From contig URCA01000005.1 of the NCBI GenBank assembly GCA_900546265.1, positions 62,001 through 126,000 of the forward strand: a stretch of 64,000 nucleotides of DNA. Reading direction: 5' to 3'. Shown here one piece after another: positions 59,886-64,000 of the stretch; positions within the stretch are counted from its first letter, which is position 1, and every line of letters starts with the position of its first letter. The stretch comes from an uncultured Oscillospiraceae bacterium. Its GTDB lineage: Bacteria; Bacillota; Clostridia; Oscillospirales; Acutalibacteraceae. The notes below the pieces were generated by a model. That model was given only the letters and a program-made list of their open reading frames with translations. It had not been told where the DNA came from and ran no database searches. The position numbers and the translations under genes are program-made.

Positions 59886-61601
59886 TCAGGCAGAACCGTG
59901 CTGGTCGGCGCGGCCGACTGCCGCGTCCGGTGTAACCGATAAGCGCTGTTCGTTCATCAGCTTTTCAAAGTCCAGGGAGGGCATGGGCCGGGCAAAAAAA
60001 TACCCCTGCACATAATCGCACCCGATTTCGCGCAGGCGTTCCAGTTGTTCCTTGGTTTCCACGCCCTCGGCCACCACGCTCAGTTTCATCCAGCGGGCCA
60101 AATCCATAATAAAGCGCAGAACTCCCTGATTAACCGGCTTGGCCGTTTCGCTCTGCATAAATTTCATGTCCAGCTTCAAGATGTCGATGGGCATTTCATT
60201 GAGCATATTTAAAGAGGAGTAGCCGCTTCCAAAGTCATCCATTTCCACAATAAAGCCAACCTTGCGCAGACGGCTGACCGTATCGATAATCTGCTTCGGA
60301 TTTTCGGTATAGGCACTCTCCGTAATTTCGAGATGAAGCCGTTCCGGCGATACATTATATTTTTTCAGGGTATGTATCAAAATGTCCACCAAATCCGCGT
60401 TGTAAATGTCCGCCCGGGACACATTGACGGAAATAGAAATCGGCGGGTATCCTTTATCGTCCCATTCCCGCAGAATGGAACAGACCCCGTCCCAGATGTA
60501 TTGATCGAGCCGGGTGATAAATCCGTTTTTCTCGAACAAAGGAATGAATTCCGAAGGCGGCTGCAGCCCCCATTCCGGATGGTTCCAGCGAACCAGCGCC
60601 TCGGCGCCGGCCAACCGGTTGTCCGCGATGCGATATTTCGGCTGCAGGTAAATGACGAACTGCCTTTTAGCCAAGGCCGTCTCCATCCCATCCGTAATGG
60701 CCTGTTCCCGCAGCAGCTGATTGCGAAGCTGGTCATCGTAAGCGGCAAAATATTTGCCATACTGCCCTTTGATGCTTCGGGCGGCCAGCAGCGCCCGATC
60801 GCACATCTGCTCCACCGAAATCGTGCGGTCCTCGATGGAATAAATTCCCCATTTCATGATAACGTTCTTTGCGCTGGACAAGGTGTGCACCCGTACGCTG
60901 GCCTCCATGAACATCTCGTCCGTATACTGGACGCTGCGTTCGAGCAGGCAGGCGAACTGATCCGCGTTGAACCGCCCGCAGATCCCCCGCTCCCCGACAA
61001 GAGATGTATACATGTCCGCCAGGCCGCAAAGGAGCCGGTCCCCCGCCGGAATACCGAATACATCGTTAATCAGCTTGAAGTTCTCCACATCAGAACAAAT
61101 GATATCATACTCCCTGTCCGGATGATGCAGCAGAATCTCCTTGACCCGCTGATAAAAGAACTCCTTGCTGTACAGCCCCGTCAGTCGATCATACTGAATC
61201 AGCCGAACCATGGCGGCGGTTTCCCGCAGATGGATAATGCTGGCTACCCGATGTAGAATAATCCGGGGTTTATAGGGCTTTGCCACAAAATCCGCCGCAC
61301 CGTGGGACAAAGCGGCAACCTCTTCGGATTCGCTGTCGTTCTGCGTGGTCACGATAACGGGGATGGATGACAAGGAACGATCCGCTTTGACCACGGAGAG
61401 AAAGGTATACCCGTCCATTACGGGCATAACAATGTCCAGCAGAATCAGGGAAACCCCTTCGCCGTACTGTTTTAACAGATCGAGCGCCGCCTGTCCATTT
61501 TCCGCTTCCAGTACATCGTATTCGGCGGCCAGAATCTGGCACAGCAGCGCCCGGTTCAGGGCATTATCTTCCACAACCAGTATCATTTTACGTGAAATCA
61601 T
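59886..61601 (-). CDS. Response regulator with degenerate GGDEF and intact EAL domain
   Basis: A 571-residue signalling protein. The receiver (1-125) has EDN and phospho-acceptor Asp56 in LLDIVMPVMDG. The GGDEF-fold domain (about 135-290) has NADQF at 212-216 in place of GGDEF, so it should not make cyclic di-GMP. The EAL domain (about 305-550) keeps EALVRW with Glu334, SVNVSR, LEITES, DDFGSGYSSL, LKLD, VAEGVE and QGYFFARP, the residues needed for cyclic-di-GMP breakdown. It heads the operon with the Hpt protein and hybrid kinases, so phosphorylation probably controls the phosphodiesterase. Confidence 0.93.
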   Translation of the reverse strand: MISRKMILVVEDNALNRALLCQILAAEYDVLEAENGQAALDLLKQYGEGVSLILLDIVMPVMDGYTFLSVVKADRSLSSIPVIVTTQNDSESEEVAALSHGAADFVAKPYKPRIILHRVASIIHLRETAAMVRLIQYDRLTGLYSKEFFYQRVKEILLHHPDREYDIICSDVENFKLINDVFGIPAGDRLLCGLADMYTSLVGERGICGRFNADQFACLLERSVQYTDEMFMEASVRVHTLSSAKNVIMKWGIYSIEDRTISVEQMCDRALLAARSIKGQYGKYFAAYDDQLRNQLLREQAITDGMETALAKRQFVIYLQPKYRIADNRLAGAEALVRWNHPEWGLQPPSEFIPLFEKNGFITRLDQYIWDGVCSILREWDDKGYPPISISVNVSRADIYNADLVDILIHTLKKYNVSPERLHLEITESAYTENPKQIIDTVSRLRKVGFIVEMDDFGSGYSSLNMLNEMPIDILKLDMKFMQSETAKPVNQGVLRFIMDLARWMKLSVVAEGVETKEQLERLREIGCDYVQGYFFARPMPSLDFEKLMNEQRLSVTPDAAVGRADQHGSA

Positions 61602-61716
61602 GGTCTCATTCCTCTATTTGTTATCCCTCATCTAGGGAACTCACTTCCATTTTGTTACAATTTAAGGCGAAAAGTCTTCTTTTATACGCTATCTCTGCTT
61701 ATATATACGTTTTTTT

Positions 61717-61745
61717 AGTATAACATAGGAAAATGGAAAGCGCAA
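61717..61745 (-). promoter_or_regulatory. Promoter of the signalling operon
   Basis: On the minus strand TTGCGC (61740-61745) and TATACT (61717-61722) with a 17-base spacer, leaving a leader of about 110 bases. The surrounding 61660-61830 region is AT-rich and holds no gene. Confidence 0.5.
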
Positions 61746-61821
61746 TCTTTTAGCAATATACTCCAATGAAAGAATTTTTTATTAGTTAAACCAAATTTTG
61801 GTGCGGATTTCCAAATTTCTC

Positions 61822-61850
61822 TTGACAGAGAATGCTGTAACGGATATAAT
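61822..61850 (+). promoter_or_regulatory. Consensus sigma-A promoter of the Rrf2 gene
   Basis: TTGACA (61822-61827) and TATAAT (61845-61850) are both perfect, with a 17-base spacer. The TTG start is 30 bases downstream. Confidence 0.9.
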
Positions 61851-61857
61851 TACAGCA
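61833..61857 (+). promoter_or_regulatory. Palindromic operator over the -10 box
   Basis: TGCTGTAA (61833-61840) and TTACAGCA (61850-61857) form a perfect inverted repeat with a 9-base centre that includes the -10 box. Binding here would block RNA polymerase. The Rrf2-family protein encoded next is the obvious ligand, giving autorepression. Confidence 0.7.
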
Positions 61858-61879
61858 CGAAGTAAAGAGGTGACGGCTT

Positions 61880-62323
61880 TTGAACAGCGATTTTATTCTC
61901 GGCGTTCACGCTCTGGTTTTCCTCAACCATAAGGCGGAAACCCTCAACAGCGAAACGCTGGCACAGAATATCTGCACCAACCCTGTCCGGGTACGCCGGG
62001 TAATGGCCAGGCTGCGGAAAGCCGGTCTGGTGGAGACTCGCGGCTGGCGGGAAAACGCCGGCTATTTCTTCCCCCTCCCGCCGGACACGGTCAGCCTGCG
62101 GCAAATCGCCGACGCGTTGGACGCCCGTTTTGTATCCGCCGGTTGGCGCAGCGGCGCTCCCCACATGAAGTGCCGCATAGCTTCTGGTATTTCCGGCGTG
62201 GTGGACAATATCCTGGACGACTTAAACGGCCAATGTCTTGAGCGCTTGGAACATATCACCGTGCAAGATGTCGAGCGGCAGCTGTTCGGCGGCTCTTCGA
62301 CTTCTGTCGAAACAAACGAATAA
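61880..62323 (+). CDS. Rrf2-family transcriptional regulator
   Basis: A 147-residue winged-helix regulator of the Rrf2 family. The start is TTG at 61880, preceded by AAGAGGTG. SETLAQNICTNPVRVRRVMARLRKAGLVETR is the DNA-binding region, and the dimerisation helix is near the C-terminus. Cysteines are at 32, 98 and 119, not in the close triplet of Fe-S sensors such as IscR, so a cluster of that kind is doubtful. It likely controls its own promoter and the redox genes downstream (flavoprotein remnant, CcdA-TlpA fusion). Confidence 0.9.
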   Translation: MNSDFILGVHALVFLNHKAETLNSETLAQNICTNPVRVRRVMARLRKAGLVETRGWRENAGYFFPLPPDTVSLRQIADALDARFVSAGWRSGAPHMKCRIASGISGVVDNILDDLNGQCLERLEHITVQDVERQLFGGSSTSVETNE

Positions 62324-62338
62324 GCCTGTTTGGAATAG

Positions 62339-62514
62339 GTCATGCTCGTGGAGCAATCGGCGGCCATGTATAGGGGACCCGTATCAACGTGACCTGCATC
62401 CCCACCAAATCACCGGCGCACAGTGCCGCTCTTCCCTGCACCGTCCTGCGCGACGCCGTTTATACCCACCCCACCATGAGCGAGGCGCTCAACGATTTAT
62501 TCACCTGCGTATAA
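62339..62514 (+). pseudogene. Remnant of a pyridine-nucleotide-disulfide oxidoreductase
   Basis: About 175 bases keep only scraps of a flavoprotein disulfide reductase. VMLVEQSAAMY matches the end of the first FAD strand; after a one-base frame change comes GTRINVTCIPTKS, equivalent to the redox-active GGTCINVGCIPTKS motif but with its first Cys changed to Arg. Then, in the same frame, there is a jump to the C-terminal dimer-interface end LRDAVYTHPTMSEALNDLF and a stop. About 400 residues must be missing. It lies between the Rrf2 and CcdA-TlpA genes, so the original operon was probably regulator, reductase, thiol-electron carrier. Confidence 0.75.
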
Positions 62515-62539
62515 AACCGCAACATATAAAGGAGATGCT

Positions 62540-63799
62540 ATGGGTTTTAACATCGAAACCAGCGTGCCGATTCTCACCGTGTTTATTCAGGGGCTGCTCA
62601 GCTTCTTCTCCCCCTGTGTGCTGCCGCTCGTGCCCCTGTATGTGAGCTATCTGGCGGGCGGCGCCAAAACGGTGGAGGAAGACGGCACCATCCGCTACCG
62701 GCAGGGTCGGGTACTCGTCAACACCGTGTTTTTTGTCCTGGGCATCAGCTTCACCTTCTTTATACTGGGGCTCGGTTTCAACGCCCTGGGCCGCTTCTTC
62801 AGCGACAACCGCATCTGGTTTGCCCGCATCAGCGGTATCATCATGATTCTGTTCGGTGTCTATCAGCTCGGCGTATTCGGCCAATCTAAGGTTCTCGGCA
62901 AAGAGCACCGTCTTCTTTTCCGGCTGGATCGCCTGGCGATGGGCCCTCTTCCGGCGCTGCTGCTCGGCTTTACATTCAGCTTTGCCTGGACGCCCTGCGT
63001 CGGTCCCACCCTGGGCAGCGTTCTGCTGATGGCCGGCTCCTCCGGATCCATGGCCAAAGGCTTCGCGCTCATCGGCGTCTATACCATCGGGTTTATCCTG
63101 CCGTTTCTGGCCGTGGGCCTGTTCACCGGAACGGTGCTCAATTTCTTCAAAAAGCACCGCAACGTGGTCAAATACACGGCTAAAATCGGCGCGGTTCTGC
63201 TGATTTTGATGGGCGTTATGACCCTGACCGGCATGATGAATGGTTTCACCAGCTATCTGTCACAGTTTGGCGGCGGGCAGGAATCCGCCTCCTCCGCCGT
63301 CAGCGCCGCCCCCGATACTTCCGAGGAATCCTCCTCTGCGTCTCAGGAGCCCGCTTTTCCGGCGCCAGATTTCACCCTGACCGATCAGTACGGCAAGCAG
63401 CATAAGCTGTCCGACTTCAAAGGGAAAACAGTTTTCCTCAACTTCTGGGCGACCTGGTGCGGACCCTGCCGCAGCGAAATGCCGGAAATTCAGGCTCTTT
63501 ATGAGAAATACGGCAAGAACGAGAAAGACCTGATCGTCTTGGGCGTGGCCGGTCCCAACCAGGGGAACGAAGGCTCCACGGCCTCCATCAAAAAGTTTTT
63601 GAAGGACAATCGATATACTTTCCCCGTAGTGATGGACGAGAGCGGGGATGTGTTCGCGGAATACGGCATCCGCGCCTTTCCCACCACCTTCATGATCGAC
63701 AAGGAGGGCAACATCTTCGGCTATGTGGAAAGCGCCCTAACCGGCGATGTCATGGAAAGCATCGTCCAGCAAACCATGTCCGGAAAACGCACCTCTTAA
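62540..63799 (+). CDS. CcdA-TlpA fusion thiol-disulfide carrier
   Basis: A 419-residue fusion; AAAGGAG lies seven bases before its ATG. Residues 1 to about 235 are a CcdA/DsbD-type six-helix channel with the redox cysteines in SFFSPCVLPLVPLY (Cys26) and AWTPCVGPTLG (Cys153). A Ser/Glu-rich linker (about 250-275) leads to a TlpA/ResA-like thioredoxin domain (about 275-415) with WATWCGPCRSEMPEI, CGPC at 307-310. The channel would carry electrons from cytoplasmic thioredoxin to the outside domain. Fusion removes the need for a separate partner. Likely target proteins are extracytoplasmic disulfides; no cytochrome c genes are in view. Confidence 0.92.
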   Translation: MGFNIETSVPILTVFIQGLLSFFSPCVLPLVPLYVSYLAGGAKTVEEDGTIRYRQGRVLVNTVFFVLGISFTFFILGLGFNALGRFFSDNRIWFARISGIIMILFGVYQLGVFGQSKVLGKEHRLLFRLDRLAMGPLPALLLGFTFSFAWTPCVGPTLGSVLLMAGSSGSMAKGFALIGVYTIGFILPFLAVGLFTGTVLNFFKKHRNVVKYTAKIGAVLLILMGVMTLTGMMNGFTSYLSQFGGGQESASSAVSAAPDTSEESSSASQEPAFPAPDFTLTDQYGKQHKLSDFKGKTVFLNFWATWCGPCRSEMPEIQALYEKYGKNEKDLIVLGVAGPNQGNEGSTASIKKFLKDNRYTFPVVMDESGDVFAEYGIRAFPTTFMIDKEGNIFGYVESALTGDVMESIVQQTMSGKRTS

Positions 63800-63807
63800 A
63801 AGCAGCT

Positions 63808-63842
63808 GGGCCGCACAGCCATCGCCGTGCGGCCCGGTTTTA
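63808..63842. terminator. Bidirectional terminator
   Basis: GGGCCGCAC (63808-63816) pairs with GTGCGGCCC (63827-63835), followed by GGTTTT; it separates the CcdA-TlpA gene from the convergent partial gene. Confidence 0.8.
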
Positions 63843-64000
63843 TAACGCATGTCGCAGCTCGTCCCACGTCATCCTCTGGACCAGCTCTTTGCAAAATGGT
63901 ACGGCGGAACAAACCGACGCGGCCCAATCCCCTTCCCGGAAGGTGGTCAGCAACTGGGCAGTCTTCTCCTGTCTCGTGTCGATGCCCGCCAGCACCTGGG
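63840..64000 (-). CDS. C-terminal end of an unidentified gene, cut by window edge
   Basis: An open frame enters from the right edge and stops with TAA at 63840-63842. The 52 visible residues (from QVLAGIDTRQEK to MTWDELRHAL) are mainly helical. Codon use matches neighbouring genes and the stop lies right at a bidirectional terminator, so it is probably real. I do not recognise the family. Confidence 0.6.
   Translation of the reverse strand, partial: QVLAGIDTRQEKTAQLLTTFREGDWAASVCSAVPFCKELVQRMTWDELRHAL

Noticed and set aside
1..64000. CRISPR arrays, tRNA, rRNA, insertion sequences or prophage
   Set aside because: No regular direct repeats, no clover-leaf sequences, no transposase, integrase or phage structural genes were seen on reading.

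Overview
The window comes from a spore-forming member of the Clostridia. The base composition is GC-rich, and the gene families (CotJABC, a SleC-like cortex-lytic cluster, a DUF1540 protein, the B12-binding radical SAM/DUF2344 pair, tig-clpP-clpX-lon-ysxC) fit a gut lineage near Oscillospiraceae; that placement is an inference from gene content. I found no tRNA, rRNA, CRISPR array, prophage or intact insertion sequence. Most of the DNA is ordinary chromosome with tight operons separated by strong, often bidirectional terminators.

Layout. 1-3.4 kb: 3' part of murC, a hairpin-rich spacer, then a rhodanese/CoA-disulfide-reductase pair. 3.5-6.7 kb: LUD protein, exonuclease III, PflX-like radical SAM enzyme and a HAD protein. 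6.7-11.3 kb: amino-acid ABC importer with an attenuator-like hairpin after its binding-protein gene, a Gph-like phosphatase and a LacX-like mutarotase. 11.4-17.7 kb: an uncharacterised surface operon made of a 1468-residue zinc-ribbon/VWA protein, a secreted beta-domain protein and a small membrane protein. 17.8-21.9 kb: potABCD with a long structured leader. 22.1-25.1 kb: two-component system plus membrane accessory protein. 25.3-28.2 kb: a SleC-like cortex-lytic system spread over three genes. 28.2-34.5 kb: RadC, an RluA-type enzyme, an unusual HTH-permease fusion, RlmA-type methyltransferase, HAD, nagB. 34.7-35.8 kb: cotJABC.

35.9-43.7 kb: lysA, then the proteostasis operon tig-clpP-clpX-lon-ysxC. 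43.8-47.3 kb: phosphoesterase, DUF1540, threonine synthase, dipeptidase. 47.3-53.5 kb: rplS with a structured leader, two tandem signal peptidases, rbgA-rnhB-yraN, and the radical SAM/DUF2344 pair. 53.6-61.6 kb: a signalling island with a response regulator-EAL protein, a decayed hybrid kinase, an Hpt protein, a soluble hybrid kinase carrying about nine PAS modules, and a rhodanese lipoprotein. 61.8-63.8 kb: an Rrf2 regulator with a palindromic operator, a flavoprotein-reductase remnant, and a CcdA-TlpA fusion; a partial unknown gene closes the window.

The most unusual item is the gene at 30080-31996. An XRE-type DNA-binding domain is joined to two consecutive membrane halves that look like MalF and MalG sugar-ABC permeases with degraded ATPase-coupling loops, and no transporter partner gene lies nearby. 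It may be a transporter-derived one-component membrane sensor. Other leads are the pot-operon leader, where a perfect inverted repeat covers the potA ribosome-binding site; two genes with large internal deletions only about 3 kb apart; and a repeated CY-x8-PCxFC motif in two PAS domains of the giant kinase.
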